Below are positions 17,577 to 26,635 of a stretch of 64,000 bases of DNA, in pieces. The notes below the pieces were generated by a model. It did no database searches. It was given only the letters and a program-made list of their open reading frames with translations, and had not been told where the DNA came from. The position numbers and the translations under genes are program-made. Every line of letters begins with the position of its first letter. Positions within the stretch are counted from its first letter, which is position 1. This DNA comes from Desulfacinum sp. (lineage in GTDB: Bacteria; Desulfobacterota; Syntrophobacteria; Syntrophobacterales; DSM-9756): assembly GCA_014359885.1 (NCBI GenBank), contig JACIYN010000028.1, forward strand, positions 62,001-126,000, read 5' to 3'.

Positions 17577-17600
17577 AGGGGCGGTTCGTGAACCGCCCCT
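17577..17600. repeat. GGGGCG-type inverted repeat in bamA-skp gap
   Basis: The arms AGGGGCGGTTC and GAACCGCCCCT flank a 2-base loop. The stem is identical to that at 58892-58915. The whole gap 17271-17686 holds no gene I can support; this hairpin is its only clear structure and may weaken read-through from bamA into skp. Confidence 0.85.
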
Positions 17601-17686
17601 GCATGCCGCTCCCAACCAAAAGCCATCAGCCTTCTCCCACGTCCCGTTCAAGGCGGCCACAAGCCTCTTGGGAACGAGGCCACTGC

Positions 17687-20344
17687 CTAAAAGAAGACGC
17701 CCATGGAGAACTGCCAGTTGCTCTTGTCTTCGCCCGGTTCGGGATCCAGGTTGTATCCCCATTCGATGCGAAGCGGGCCCATGGGCGAATTCCAGCGGAT
17801 CCCGGCGCCGGCCGCCGTACGGAAGTCGCTGATGCTGAAATCCTCGCCGCGGTCGAAGGCGTTGCCGGCATCGAAGAAGACCACGCCGCGCATGCCGATC
17901 TTTTCGATGAGCGGGAAGAGCAGCTCCAGGTTCACCAGGCCGAACTTCAGCCCGCCGATGGAGTCGCCCGTGTCGGGATCCTTGGGGCCCACGTCCCCCC
18001 AGTCGAAAGCGCGGATAGAGTTGATGCCCCCGAGGAAAAACCGCTCGTAGATGGGCACCGGCTTGTTTTCTCGATCCAATTCAAAGATGTAACCCGCCTT
18101 GCCGTGCACAAACCCGATGAACTTCCACCACAAGGGGATGTACCAGCCGGTGTTGGCCACCACGCTCACGAAGTCGGAATCGCTCCCCAGGTAGGGGATG
18201 GAATATTCCACCGTGAGCGAATGGGTGGAGCCCCGGGTGGGCAGGAAGGGATGGTCCGTGCTGTCCCGTTCCACCGAGGCGATCAGACTGCTCTTGATCT
18301 GACGCCCTTCCTGATCCTTGATGAGGAGCGAGGCGTCGTCGTCCACGTCGGTGACCTTGGCGTTTTCAAAGACGTAGGAAAGATACCAGCGGCTCCAGTT
18401 GCCGAAGGGATGGCTGAAGCGGATCTTGCCGCCGATGGCGTCCTTGTTGAAATCGTTGTATTCCCGGTACCAGTCGTACAGGTCGAAGCCGGCGGAAAGA
18501 GGGGTGTCGAAGAGCCAAGGTTCCGTAAAGCTGATGGAATACCGGCTCGTCTCGCCGCCCAGGTAGGCCTTGATGGCTGCGTACTGGCCGCGCCCGAACA
18601 GGTTCCGCTGCAGGATGTCCCCACCCACGAAGAGGCCGTCGTCGGACGAGAAGCCCCCGCCCACGCTGATGGCTCCCGTGGGCTTTTCCTTCACCTTGAT
18701 ATGCAGGTTCATGGCGTCGTCGGTGGATCCTTCGGAGGGCTGGATCTCCACTTCCTCGAAGTAGTCCACCTTCTTCAGGTTCAGGTTGCTGCGTTCCAGG
18801 GCGGTGGAACTGAACCGATCCCCTTCGGCCAGCCTGAGCTGGCGCCGGATGACCTTGTCCCGCGTCTTGGTGTTTCCGGCAATCGTGATCCGCTCGATAT
18901 GCACTAGCGGGCCCTTGCGCACGTTGTAGACGATGTCCGCCTTGTGGGTGCCGGGTTCGCGTTTCACGCCCGGGCTCACTTCCACGTAGGCGTAGCCGTG
19001 GTCCATGTAGTGCTTGGTGAGAAGATCCAGATCTTTTCGAAGCTTTTCCCGGCTGAAGTAGTCGTCCTTCTTGAGTTCAAAATGTTCCTTCACCTGAGGC
19101 GTGGTCTCCAGCAAATCCCCCTGGACGTCCACGGAAGCGATGGTGTAGCGCTCCCCCTCCACCACCGGGATGGTGACATAAAAGCCGTCTTCCCTCTTTT
19201 CCACCTGCGGGGTGCCCACCCGGGCGTCCATGTAGCCGTGGTCGTGATAGAAGGCCGTCACACGGTCCACGTCCGTTTCCAGCACGTCGCGGTCCAGCAC
19301 GCCCTTGTCGCTGAACCAGGAAAAGAACCCCCGTTGCTTGGTCTCCATAACGCTTCGCAGCTTGCGGTCCGAAAAATGCCTGTTTCCGGTGAATTCGATC
19401 TTTTTGGTGTAGAGCTTGTGGCCTTCTTTGATTCGGAACGTCACCACCGCCTTGCGCGGATCCCGGGGGAATTGGATGTCGGAGGTGACCTGGACGTTGA
19501 AGTAGGCCTTCTGGTGGTAGAGCTTGATAATGCGGTTCACGTCCTCGGTGACCACGCTCTGTTGAAGGACCGTGAACGGCTTGGTGGCAATGGCCGCCAG
19601 GATGTCCTTGTCGCCGATCTCATCGTTTCCTTCCACCTTCACGTCCACCACCGTGGGCTTTTCCTTGACCACGAAGGTGACGACCTTGCCCTTGTCGGAA
19701 TCCGTCACGTCGGCGGCCACCGTTTCGAAGTAGCCCATCGTGAAGATGGAGCGGATATCCTTCTGGATCGTCTCGTCGCGCAGCAGCTCGCCCTTTCGGC
19801 TTTCCACGTTGACCAGGATGGCGTTGGATTCGATGCGCTCGTTTCCGCGGACCCGAACATCGGCGATGACCGCCTTGGCAAGAAGGCGCACCGCCACCTG
19901 CAGCGCCAGGTTCTCGGCCGCACCCGTCAGGTTGTCCAGGGATCCCTCGGCAAAGAGGACTTCCGGCTTCCTTCGGCCGCTCACGTCCAGCAGCTTGGCA
20001 TCCAGACTGGCCTTCTGGCCCAGCTGGCTGAGGCTCCCCAAGAGGACGAAATCGGCTTTGAGACGCCGGGCCGCTTCCAGGGCCCTGGCTTCGTCCCGAA
20101 TCCCTGCCTGGCCGCTCACCCGGCGGGTTTCCGGAAGGGGCACCACCTCCATGCCTTCCGAAAGCAGCTGCTGGGCCAGCAGTTCTTGCACGTTCAGGCC
20201 CAGCCCGGGCTGGGGGGCCGCCGTGTGGGCCACGAACGGAAGGACCGCCACCCGCGGAACCGGCGGAGGTTGCTGCTCTTGAGCGTTCGCCGCGCCGAAG
20301 CACAGAAGGCAGATCAGTGCCGCAATGCCAAGCCTTTTTGCCAT
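17687..20344 (-). CDS. bamA: outer membrane assembly factor BamA with extra N-terminal domain
   Basis: BamA is the core of the machine that inserts beta-barrel proteins into the outer membrane. The ATG at 20342-20344 follows AAGGAG by 10 bases and opens a signal peptide ending ANAQEQ. Residues ~30-160 form an extra domain resembling the TolB/CsgG-like N-terminal fold (PRVAVLPFVAHT). Five POTRA repeats follow to about residue 510, then the Omp85 barrel. The usual (V/I)RG(F/Y) motif reads SIRAFDWGD here, with Ala for Gly. The protein ends in Phe as outer-membrane proteins do. At 885 residues it is longer than the usual 750-800. Confidence 0.95.
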   Translation of the reverse strand: MAKRLGIAALICLLCFGAANAQEQQPPPVPRVAVLPFVAHTAAPQPGLGLNVQELLAQQLLSEGMEVVPLPETRRVSGQAGIRDEARALEAARRLKADFVLLGSLSQLGQKASLDAKLLDVSGRRKPEVLFAEGSLDNLTGAAENLALQVAVRLLAKAVIADVRVRGNERIESNAILVNVESRKGELLRDETIQKDIRSIFTMGYFETVAADVTDSDKGKVVTFVVKEKPTVVDVKVEGNDEIGDKDILAAIATKPFTVLQQSVVTEDVNRIIKLYHQKAYFNVQVTSDIQFPRDPRKAVVTFRIKEGHKLYTKKIEFTGNRHFSDRKLRSVMETKQRGFFSWFSDKGVLDRDVLETDVDRVTAFYHDHGYMDARVGTPQVEKREDGFYVTIPVVEGERYTIASVDVQGDLLETTPQVKEHFELKKDDYFSREKLRKDLDLLTKHYMDHGYAYVEVSPGVKREPGTHKADIVYNVRKGPLVHIERITIAGNTKTRDKVIRRQLRLAEGDRFSSTALERSNLNLKKVDYFEEVEIQPSEGSTDDAMNLHIKVKEKPTGAISVGGGFSSDDGLFVGGDILQRNLFGRGQYAAIKAYLGGETSRYSISFTEPWLFDTPLSAGFDLYDWYREYNDFNKDAIGGKIRFSHPFGNWSRWYLSYVFENAKVTDVDDDASLLIKDQEGRQIKSSLIASVERDSTDHPFLPTRGSTHSLTVEYSIPYLGSDSDFVSVVANTGWYIPLWWKFIGFVHGKAGYIFELDRENKPVPIYERFFLGGINSIRAFDWGDVGPKDPDTGDSIGGLKFGLVNLELLFPLIEKIGMRGVVFFDAGNAFDRGEDFSISDFRTAAGAGIRWNSPMGPLRIEWGYNLDPEPGEDKSNWQFSMGVFF

Positions 20345-20381
20345 CGCAATGCTCCTTGTCGAGGTCATGGATGCCTGTCCG

Positions 20382-21074
20382 CTACACGGGCCGCAACTGC
20401 CCGTCCGAAAGGTGTAGGGTCCGGTGCATGATGGAAGCCAGTTCCTGGTTGTGGGTCACCACGACCATGGTGACGTGCAGTTCCTCGTTGAGGGAGACCA
20501 GCAGCTCATGGAAGGCCCGGGCTGTCTTGGTGTCCAGGTTCCCCGTGGGCTCGTCGGCCAACAAGACCGGCGGGTCCAGAACCAGGGCCCGCGCGATGGC
20601 CACCCGCTGCTGTTCGCCGCCAGAAAGCTCCGACGGGCGGTGATCGCGGCGGTGTTCCATCTGGAGCCTTTGCAAAAGCGCCAAGGCCTTTTCCCGGATC
20701 TTCTTCCGGGGAAGCCCGGCGATGAGGCCCGGCATCATCACGTTTTCCAGGGCCGTGAATTCCGGCAGCAGGTAGTGGAACTGGAAGACGAAGCCGATGT
20801 GCTTGTTGCGAAAGGCCGCCAAACGGGCGTCCTCCCACTGGTAGACATCATGGCCCCCGAAGAGCACCTTGCCGGCCGTGGGCCGGTCCAAGGTGCCCAG
20901 GATGTGCAACAGGGTGGACTTTCCCACGCCGCTGGCCCCCACGATGGCCAGCCGTTGCCCCTTGGGGACCACCAGCTCCAAGTCGTGAAACAGCTCGACG
21001 CGCTGCGGGCCCCTGTTGAAGACCTTGGCGATGCCCAGGGCGTGGATCTCCGGCGCGCCGTGGTTGTTATTCAT
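20382..21074 (-). CDS. lolD: lipoprotein-releasing ABC transporter ATPase
   Basis: LolD powers release of lipoproteins from the inner membrane. The 230-residue ATPase has Walker A GASGVGKSTLL, the LolD/MacB-type signature LSGGEQQRVAIARAL and Walker B VLLADEPTGNLD. Its start overlaps the end of the permease gene by 8 bases, so the two subunits are translationally coupled. bamA follows after 37 bases. Confidence 0.95.
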   Translation of the reverse strand: MNNNHGAPEIHALGIAKVFNRGPQRVELFHDLELVVPKGQRLAIVGASGVGKSTLLHILGTLDRPTAGKVLFGGHDVYQWEDARLAAFRNKHIGFVFQFHYLLPEFTALENVMMPGLIAGLPRKKIREKALALLQRLQMEHRRDHRPSELSGGEQQRVAIARALVLDPPVLLADEPTGNLDTKTARAFHELLVSLNEELHVTMVVVTHNQELASIMHRTLHLSDGQLRPV

Positions 21075-22299
21075 ATCGCAACGCCTCCGCCGGCTGGAGC
21101 TTGGCCGCCTGCCGGGACGGATAGAAGGTGGCCAGAAAGCAGATGGCGATGGCGGCGCAGGCGATGAGGATCACGTCCAGCGCTTCCATGCGAACGGGCA
21201 GCGTGGAGATGTAGTACACATCCCGGGGAAGTTCGATGAACTGGTAGCGCTTGAGAAGCCCGCACAGAACGAACCCGCCCATGAGCCCCAAGGTCGTTCC
21301 CACCACGCCGATGAGAAGCCCTTCATAGACGAAGATCCGGCGGATGTGGGCCGTGGTGGCGCCCATGGCCTTCAGGATGGCGATGTCCTTCGTCTTTTCC
21401 ATGACCATCATGATGAGGGAACTCACAATGTTGAACGCCGCCACCAGGATGATGAGGGTCAGGATGATGAACATGACCACCTTTTCCAGCTTCAGGGCCG
21501 AAAAGAGGTTGTGGTTCATCTGCATCCAGTCCCGGACCCAGAAGGGATAACCCAGGCGTTTCTGGAGCCGTTCGGCGATGGATCCGGCTTCGTAGATGTC
21601 CCGAACCCGGACCTCCACCCCCGTGACCGTCTCCCCGATGCCCAGGAGCTTCTGCGCTTCGCTCAGGTGTACGTAGGCCAGGGAGTTGTCGTATTCGTAC
21701 ATGCCGGACTTGAAGAGCCCCGTCACCCGAAAAAGGCGGCTTTTGGGAACCCGTCCCACAGGGGTGAGGCGTCCCGTGGGGGAGATGAGGGTGACGTAGT
21801 CGCCCTTTTGCACTCCCAGGCGGGCGGCCAGCTCCACGCCCAGAACGATTCCCGGTGCGCTCTGACCTTCCGAAAGGGCCAGGGAGGTCTGGAGCGATCC
21901 GGATTGAAGGTTCTGTTCCAGGCGCGTGACCCGCCCGGCGGTCTTCGGGTCCACCCCGCGGAGGATCGCCCCCGCCACGGATCGGCCCGAGCTCATCATC
22001 ACCTGGGTGAGCACGAACGGGGTGGCCGCTGCCACCCCGTCTTCCTGTTCCACCTCCGTCACCACCTGCCGGTAGTCGGAAAAGTTTCCCTGAAAATGGC
22101 CGATCACCGCGTGGGATGTGACGCCCAGGATCCGGTCGCGAAGGTCCTGCTGGAATCCGTTCATGACCGCCAGGACCACGATGAGCGCCATGACGCCCAC
22201 GGCCACCCCCGCCACGGAGATGATCGTGATGAGCGAAATGAAGGCCTGGCGTCGCTTGGCCAGCAGATAGCGAAGGCTGACGAAGAGCTCGAAGTTCAT
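21067..22299 (-). CDS. lolC: lipoprotein-releasing ABC transporter permease LolC/E family
   Basis: This permease extracts outer-membrane lipoproteins for LolA. The 410-residue protein has one N-terminal membrane helix after FELFVSLRYLLAKRRQAF, a periplasmic domain of about 215 residues and three C-terminal helices with the FtsX-type core (KAMGATTAHIRRIFVYEG). Only one permease gene is present, so it may act as a homodimer (LolF-like) instead of a LolC/LolE pair. It ends ...LQPAEALRYE, the usual C-terminus. Confidence 0.93.
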   Translation of the reverse strand: MNFELFVSLRYLLAKRRQAFISLITIISVAGVAVGVMALIVVLAVMNGFQQDLRDRILGVTSHAVIGHFQGNFSDYRQVVTEVEQEDGVAAATPFVLTQVMMSSGRSVAGAILRGVDPKTAGRVTRLEQNLQSGSLQTSLALSEGQSAPGIVLGVELAARLGVQKGDYVTLISPTGRLTPVGRVPKSRLFRVTGLFKSGMYEYDNSLAYVHLSEAQKLLGIGETVTGVEVRVRDIYEAGSIAERLQKRLGYPFWVRDWMQMNHNLFSALKLEKVVMFIILTLIILVAAFNIVSSLIMMVMEKTKDIAILKAMGATTAHIRRIFVYEGLLIGVVGTTLGLMGGFVLCGLLKRYQFIELPRDVYYISTLPVRMEALDVILIACAAIAICFLATFYPSRQAAKLQPAEALRYE

Positions 22300-22309
22300 G
22301 GGGATCGCG

Positions 22310-23821
22310 CTAGGCTTTCCTTTCCGGTCTCAGGTGCGGAAAGAGAATCACGTCCCGGATGCTGGGCGAATCCGTAAAGAGCATGACCAGCCGGTCGATG
22401 CCAATGCCTTCCCCGGCCGCCGGAGGCATGCCGTATTCCAACGCCCGGATGTAGTCCTCGTCCATGAGATGGGCTTCCTCGTCACCGGCGGCCCGGGCTT
22501 CCACCTGCTTGAGGAAGCGCTCCTTCTGATCCCGGGGATCGTTCAGCTCCGAAAAGGCGTTGGCCATCTCGCGGCCGGCGATGAAGAGCTCGAACCGGTC
22601 CGTGAGATCCGGTTCCTCTTCGTTTCGCCGCGACAGCGGCGACACTTCCAGGGGGTAGTGGGTGATGAACGTGGGCTGCACCAGCTTGGGTTCCACCACC
22701 AGGTCGAAGATCTTGGTAAGGAGCTTGCCGTGGCCTTCGTACTTTTCGGCCTCCAGGCCCATGGCGCGCGCCGTCTCCAGGGCTGCGTCCGCGTCGGTGA
22801 CGGCCGCAGGCGGAACTCCCCCCAGCTCCACCAGGGCTTCCGAGAGCCGATAGCGCTTCCACGGAGGGGTAAGGTCGATGGTCTGGCCCTGGTAGGTGAT
22901 TTGGAGATTTCCGTCGTTGACCGTCCGGGCCACGTAGACGAAGAGCTCTTCCGTCAACCGGATGAAGTCTTCGTAGGTGGCGTAGGCCTGGTAGAATTCC
23001 AGCATGGTGAATTCGGGGTTGTGCTGGGTGGAGATGCCCTCGTTTCGGAAGTTCCGGTTCAGTTCGAAGACCCGCTCGAAACCGCCCACCAGAAGGCGCT
23101 TCAGGTAAAGCTCGGGGGCGATCCGAAGGTAGAGGTCGATCCCCAGGGCGTTGTGGTGGGTCTTGAAGGGCTTGGCGGTGGCCCCGCCCGGGATGACCTG
23201 CATCATGGGCGTTTCCACTTCCAGGAATCCGCGATCGGTCAAAAACTGACGGATGGCCTGCACGATCCGGGTGCGCTTGATGAAGGTATCGCGCACCTGG
23301 GGGTTCACGATGAGGTCCACGTAGCGCTGCCGGTAGCGGGTCTCCACGTCTTTGAGGCCGTGGTACTTTTCCGGCAGGGGCCGCAGGCTCTTGGTGAGAA
23401 GAACCACCTCGTCGGCCTGAACGGTCAGCTCCTCCGTCTTAGTGCGGAAAAGGGGACCCTGCACCCGGATGATGTCCCCGATATCCAGGCGTTTTACGAG
23501 GGCGTAGCTTTCCTTTCCCAGGCGGTTCTGCTGGCAGTATATCTGGATCCGTCCCGTGCCGTCCTGGATGTGCATGAAGGTGGACTTGCCGAAGGATCGC
23601 ACGGCCATGATCCGGCCGGCCAGGGTGAAGACGGTACCGTCCTGCTCCAGCTCTTCGCCGGTCTTGTGGCCGTGATCTTCCAGGATGCGGGCCACGGTGT
23701 CTTCCACGGAGTAGCCGTTGGGGTAGAGGGGGATGCCTTCCTTTTCCAGTTCTTCCGCTTTTTCCAGTCGTTCGCGCAGCACGCGGCTGAGATCTTCCAT
23801 AACCTCCGTGTCCTTTCTCAT
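22310..23821 (-). CDS. lysS: lysyl-tRNA synthetase, class II
   Basis: LysS charges tRNA-Lys. The 503-residue protein has an OB-fold anticodon domain (residues ~60-150) and the class II core. Motif 2 is FRNEGISTQHNPEFTMLE and motif 3 is GIGIDRLVMLF. The first ATG is at 23819-23821. A second at 23798-23800 has GGAGG only two bases upstream, so the exact start is uncertain by seven residues. lolC begins 10 bases after its end, so lysS may head the leftward envelope block. Confidence 0.96.
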   Translation of the reverse strand: MRKDTEVMEDLSRVLRERLEKAEELEKEGIPLYPNGYSVEDTVARILEDHGHKTGEELEQDGTVFTLAGRIMAVRSFGKSTFMHIQDGTGRIQIYCQQNRLGKESYALVKRLDIGDIIRVQGPLFRTKTEELTVQADEVVLLTKSLRPLPEKYHGLKDVETRYRQRYVDLIVNPQVRDTFIKRTRIVQAIRQFLTDRGFLEVETPMMQVIPGGATAKPFKTHHNALGIDLYLRIAPELYLKRLLVGGFERVFELNRNFRNEGISTQHNPEFTMLEFYQAYATYEDFIRLTEELFVYVARTVNDGNLQITYQGQTIDLTPPWKRYRLSEALVELGGVPPAAVTDADAALETARAMGLEAEKYEGHGKLLTKIFDLVVEPKLVQPTFITHYPLEVSPLSRRNEEEPDLTDRFELFIAGREMANAFSELNDPRDQKERFLKQVEARAAGDEEAHLMDEDYIRALEYGMPPAAGEGIGIDRLVMLFTDSPSIRDVILFPHLRPERKA

Positions 23822-23924
23822 GGCGTCGGTAGCTTGCCGGAATCCGGCTCAAAAGCGCTTGAACGTTAGTTGATTTGACCCAGCCCGTCAAGCGCCGTCC
23901 CCGGAGGCGGGGTGGAGGCGGGAA

Positions 23925-24089
23925 TCACTCGGAATTCTTGCTCTTGAGAAGACTGGACGTGCTGAATGCCATGATGAGAAGGCTCAGGATGAGGAGTACC
24001 CAATCCCCTTGGCTCCAAAGGCGAACGGCACCCAGGATGAAGAGGAAGAAGCCGCCGCCCAAGCATAGGATGGCCGTGTTCTTGGTCAT
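23925..24089 (-). CDS. small membrane protein, 54 residues
   Basis: An ATG at 24087-24089 preceded by AGGAAAGGATC opens 54 codons ending TGA at 23925-23927. The product has two hydrophobic helices (ILCLGGGFFLFILGAV and WVLLILSLLIMAFST) separated by a short polar turn and a charged tail. The strong ribosome site and membrane-protein pattern support a real gene although it is short. I do not recognise a family. It lies just before lysS on the same strand, about 100 bases away. Confidence 0.65.
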   Translation of the reverse strand: MTKNTAILCLGGGFFLFILGAVRLWSQGDWVLLILSLLIMAFSTSSLLKSKNSE

Positions 24090-24425
24090 GATCCTTTCCT
24101 CAACTGCGTGACGGGAACTCTTTTTGTGCTTTCGGTAACGTTCCCACTCATTTACCGTTTTTCGACCTTCTTGGCAAAAGGAAAAGGGTGACGAGTGACG
24201 AGTGATGCGGGCGGGGGTGCCGTGAAGCCATGGGCTGGAAGCGTGGGGCCTTTATGTGGGGCGGGGCGCAGGTGGGGCCAATCTTTCGCCCTTCCGACTT
24301 TCTCTGAAAGTGACAAGGTGTCCCATTCTCACGCAGCGCAGCTCTTCAGGGCTGCGGAAGGGTGCCGGGAGCCAGACGGGCCATCGGTTATTTCCTTTCA
24401 CATCCTAGGGTTGCAATGGACCTTT

Positions 24426-24447
24426 CCGCGGGGCTAAAGCCCCGCGG
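24426..24447. repeat. GC-rich hairpin, REP-like
   Basis: The arms CCGCGGGGC and GCCCCGCGG flank the loop TAAA. A diverged copy lies near 58449. No gene is supported in 24090-24637; near 24190 it also carries two copies of a CGAGTGA heptad. Confidence 0.8.
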
Positions 24448-24569
24448 CTACGAAGTGAACGGAAATTCCCTTGCATCATGAGTCGGAGGACCATGGTGGG
24501 ACAGCCTCCCAAAGCGCTGTCCTCCCGTTGCGAGAGCCGCAAGGCGCCTTGGTTTCCCGGGAAACGCAC

Positions 24570-24597
24570 TTGACAAGGCTCGCGGTTCACGTAAAGT
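24570..24597 (+). promoter_or_regulatory. sigma-70-type promoter of tRNA-Arg
   Basis: TTGACA at 24570-24575, a 16-base spacer and TAAAGT at 24592-24597 lie about 40 bases upstream of the tRNA. Confidence 0.75.
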
Positions 24598-24637
24598 AAA
24601 CGCGCGCTTGGCCCGGTGCGAGGGCCGGACGCGGCGG

Positions 24638-24714
24638 GCGCCTGTAGCTCAGGTGGATAGAGCAGTGGACTTCTAATCCACGGGTCGGGGGTTCGAATCC
24701 TCCCAGGCGCGCCA
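24638..24714 (+). tRNA. tRNA-Arg (anticodon UCU)
   Basis: The 7-bp acceptor GCGCCTG/CAGGCGC, a D-arm with AGCTCAGGTGGATAGAGC, the anticodon stem GTGGA/TCCAC around CTTCTAA, and a T-arm with GGTTCGAATCC form a complete cloverleaf. The anticodon TCT reads AGA. CCA is encoded. Confidence 0.97.
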
Positions 24715-24727
24715 CAAAGCCAGCCAG

Positions 24728-24754
24728 GCCCGGCCGATCCGGCCGGGCTTTCTT
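24728..24754 (+). terminator. intrinsic terminator after tRNA-Arg
   Basis: A 9-bp GC stem (GCCCGGCCG, loop ATC, CGGCCGGGC) is followed directly by TTTCTT. It lies 13 bases after the tRNA. Confidence 0.85.
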
Positions 24755-24801
24755 GCGGCTCCGGGAAAACCTCCGCGGACGCCTTTCTGTGGGTGCGCAG
24801 C

Positions 24802-25126
24802 CTATTGCTTCCCGGCTGAGCCCGCTTCCTTTGCCAGTCGCTCAAGACACCGCATGGCCCGGCGAAGGCTTTCGCAGCGCTCGGCCGCAGCCTCGGGCTG
24901 CCACTGGCCTGTGGCGAATTCCACGAGCCGTGATGCATAGGCCGGACCGACGGAGCGTCCGCTTCCCTCCCGCGGAACCATGTCTTTCCTGATGGCGTTT
25001 CGCCGTGACAGCCGCGCCAGATCCACCAAGGTTCGTTTCGGGTCGTCCAGGTTTTCCGGCTCATCCGGTACCTTGGCCTGGGAAATTCCCAGAAACCGGG
25101 AGATGCCTTTTCGGTCGGTCGGAGAC
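24802..25126 (-). pseudogene. C-terminal remnant of an ATPase-associated (DUF4276-like) protein
   Basis: On the minus strand the frame reads SPTDRKGISRFLGISQ, then DDPKRTLVDLARLSRR, DMVPREGSGRSVGPAY and SRLVEFATGQWQPEAA, stopping at 24802. From memory this resembles the C-terminus of small TOPRIM-like proteins found beside AAA ATPases; the family name is tentative. No start codon or N-terminal domain is present. An in-frame stop lies just upstream at about 25134, and the preceding sequence reads as ATPase in another frame. A deletion seems to have joined the two genes near 25127. Confidence 0.5.
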
Positions 25127-25790
25127 CAACTTCAAGTAAATGACGGATTTCGTCGAAGGCGTCCGCCGCCTTTATCTGAGTGCCTTCCGGGCCGGGAAGG
25201 AAGAGTAGCACCTCATCGAGACCGATGCCTTCGTCCCGGATCAATTCCGGAGAGTGGGTGCTCAGCAAAATCTGTCTGCCCGTCTTTCGCACCAGCCGGG
25301 CGAACATCTGGGGCAGGCACCGCGCCACTTCCGGATGGAGTGAAAGTTCCGGTTCTTCCAGGAGAAGAGGGCCCTTGCCGTCCATCACGGCCCAAAGGAG
25401 GCCCATGAGCCGAAGGGTTCCATCGGAAAACTGTTCTTCCGTCTGCCAAGCGCCTTGCGGTCGCCAGTGCTGGTACTTTCCCTGCAAATGGGGTGTTCCC
25501 CGCTCGTCTCGTTTAATTTCCAGCTCTTTAAGCTGAGGCACCGCAACGGAAAGCGCCTCCAAGATACGACGCAACCGGGCGGATCTGGTCTTGGCAGGTG
25601 TCTTGGCAACCTGCTCGAGAAAGTCCCCGCCGGAGGGATCCTGGGCCCTCCCGACGGAACGATCGGGCTCGCGTACCAGCTGGGGCACCAGCTGCAAGTA
25701 GCGCACGGAGGCGAAGAAATGGCCCAACTCCCGGAAGGGGCGATTGACATTCACCTGTTCCAAATAAGTTTGGGTCACAAAGACCAAAGA
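25127..25790 (-). pseudogene. AAA ATPase (AAA_21 / OLD-like), N-terminally truncated
   Basis: The frame encodes the C-terminal half of an SMC-like AAA ATPase. FSDGTLRLMGLLWAVM is the signature region, PLLLEEPELSLHPEVA is Walker B, and QILLSTHSPELI is the switch segment. The usual N-terminus with Walker A (GxNGSGKS) is missing; upstream the frame runs into sequence antisense to the exonuclease gene. At the other end it joins a second gene remnant in a different frame. The protein cannot bind ATP normally, so this is a decayed gene. OLD-like ATPases paired with TOPRIM partners often serve in phage defence. Confidence 0.75.
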
Positions 25791-25964
25791 AGAAGGAGAA
25801 GAAAGAAGAATGAGGTGATGGCCTTTATTGTTTTTTTTGAATCTGGAATGCTTCGTGGTAAGGAGTCGGGCGCTTGGGAAAGGGGAAGAACGGTTGAAGG
25901 CTTCTCCCGGAAGGGCTCGCAAGGGATGCAGAGGAGTGGGCTGGGAAAGAGTAGGGGGATCTTC

Positions 25965-26480
25965 ATGACGCGGACGGATGTGCCGGCGGGGGATTTTGTG
26001 GCCATCGACTTCGAGACGGCGGACCCGGGTCCGGACAGCGCCTGCGCCGTGGCCCTGGTGCGGGTGGAGGCCGGTCGGATCGCGGCCCGCGCCTTTCGCC
26101 TCATCCGGCCGCCGCGCCGGGCGTTCCGATTCACGCATATTCACGGCATCCGCTGGGAGGACGTTCGCCGGGAGCCCACCTTCGGGGAGGTGTGGCCCGA
26201 TCTGGAGCCCATGCTCGCCGGGGCGGGTTTCCTTGCGGCCCACAACGCTCCCTTCGACAGGGGGGTGCTTTCCGCCTGCTGCCGATCCCACGGACTGGCG
26301 CCGCCCCCGCTTCCCTTTGTCTGCACGGTGCAGCTGGCCCGCAGGGTGTGGCGTCTTCGCCCGGCCAACCTTCCGGCCGTCTGCCGCCATCTGGGCATCC
26401 CCCTTCGCCACCACGACGCGGCGTCCGACGCGGAAGCCTGCGCCCGCATCGTTTTGCGCGCCCGGGCCGCACAGGGGTAG
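25965..26480 (+). CDS. DnaQ-like 3'-5' exonuclease (DEDDh)
   Basis: The 171-residue protein carries the DEDDh exonuclease motifs: D15 and E17 in FVAIDFETAD (ExoI), HNAPFDRGVL (ExoII) and HHDAASDAEAC (ExoIII, His and Asp). These bind two metals for stepwise removal of 3' nucleotides. Length suits a stand-alone epsilon/RNase T-type domain. I chose the ATG at 25965, after GGGGGATCTTC, because the longer frame upstream is antisense to the truncated ATPase. Polymerase proofreading, RNA trimming and repair are all possible roles. Confidence 0.85.
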   Translation: MTRTDVPAGDFVAIDFETADPGPDSACAVALVRVEAGRIAARAFRLIRPPRRAFRFTHIHGIRWEDVRREPTFGEVWPDLEPMLAGAGFLAAHNAPFDRGVLSACCRSHGLAPPPLPFVCTVQLARRVWRLRPANLPAVCRHLGIPLRHHDAASDAEACARIVLRARAAQG

Positions 26481-26635
26481 CCGCTTTGGCAAGGATTCAC
26501 CCGCGCACCACAGGCGGATGAACTTTTCCGTGACATTCGCTGCGCAAATTGCTATAGGAGGCGCCTGCGCGGCCGCCCCGCGCCGGCCGTTCGGAAGGAT
26601 ACGAAAAGGCAGGAGAAACCAAAGGAGGAGAGACC

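Noticed and set aside
23875..23891. TTGACCCAGCCCGTCAA as another FNR/HcpR-like box.
   Set aside because: The half-sites are 7 bases apart where the two good boxes have 4, and it lies upstream of lysS, an unlikely target.
24405..26492. A 695-codon leftward open frame as one protein.
   Set aside because: Only 25127-25790 resembles a protein family. The ends are antisense to the exonuclease gene or read through the tRNA and repeats.
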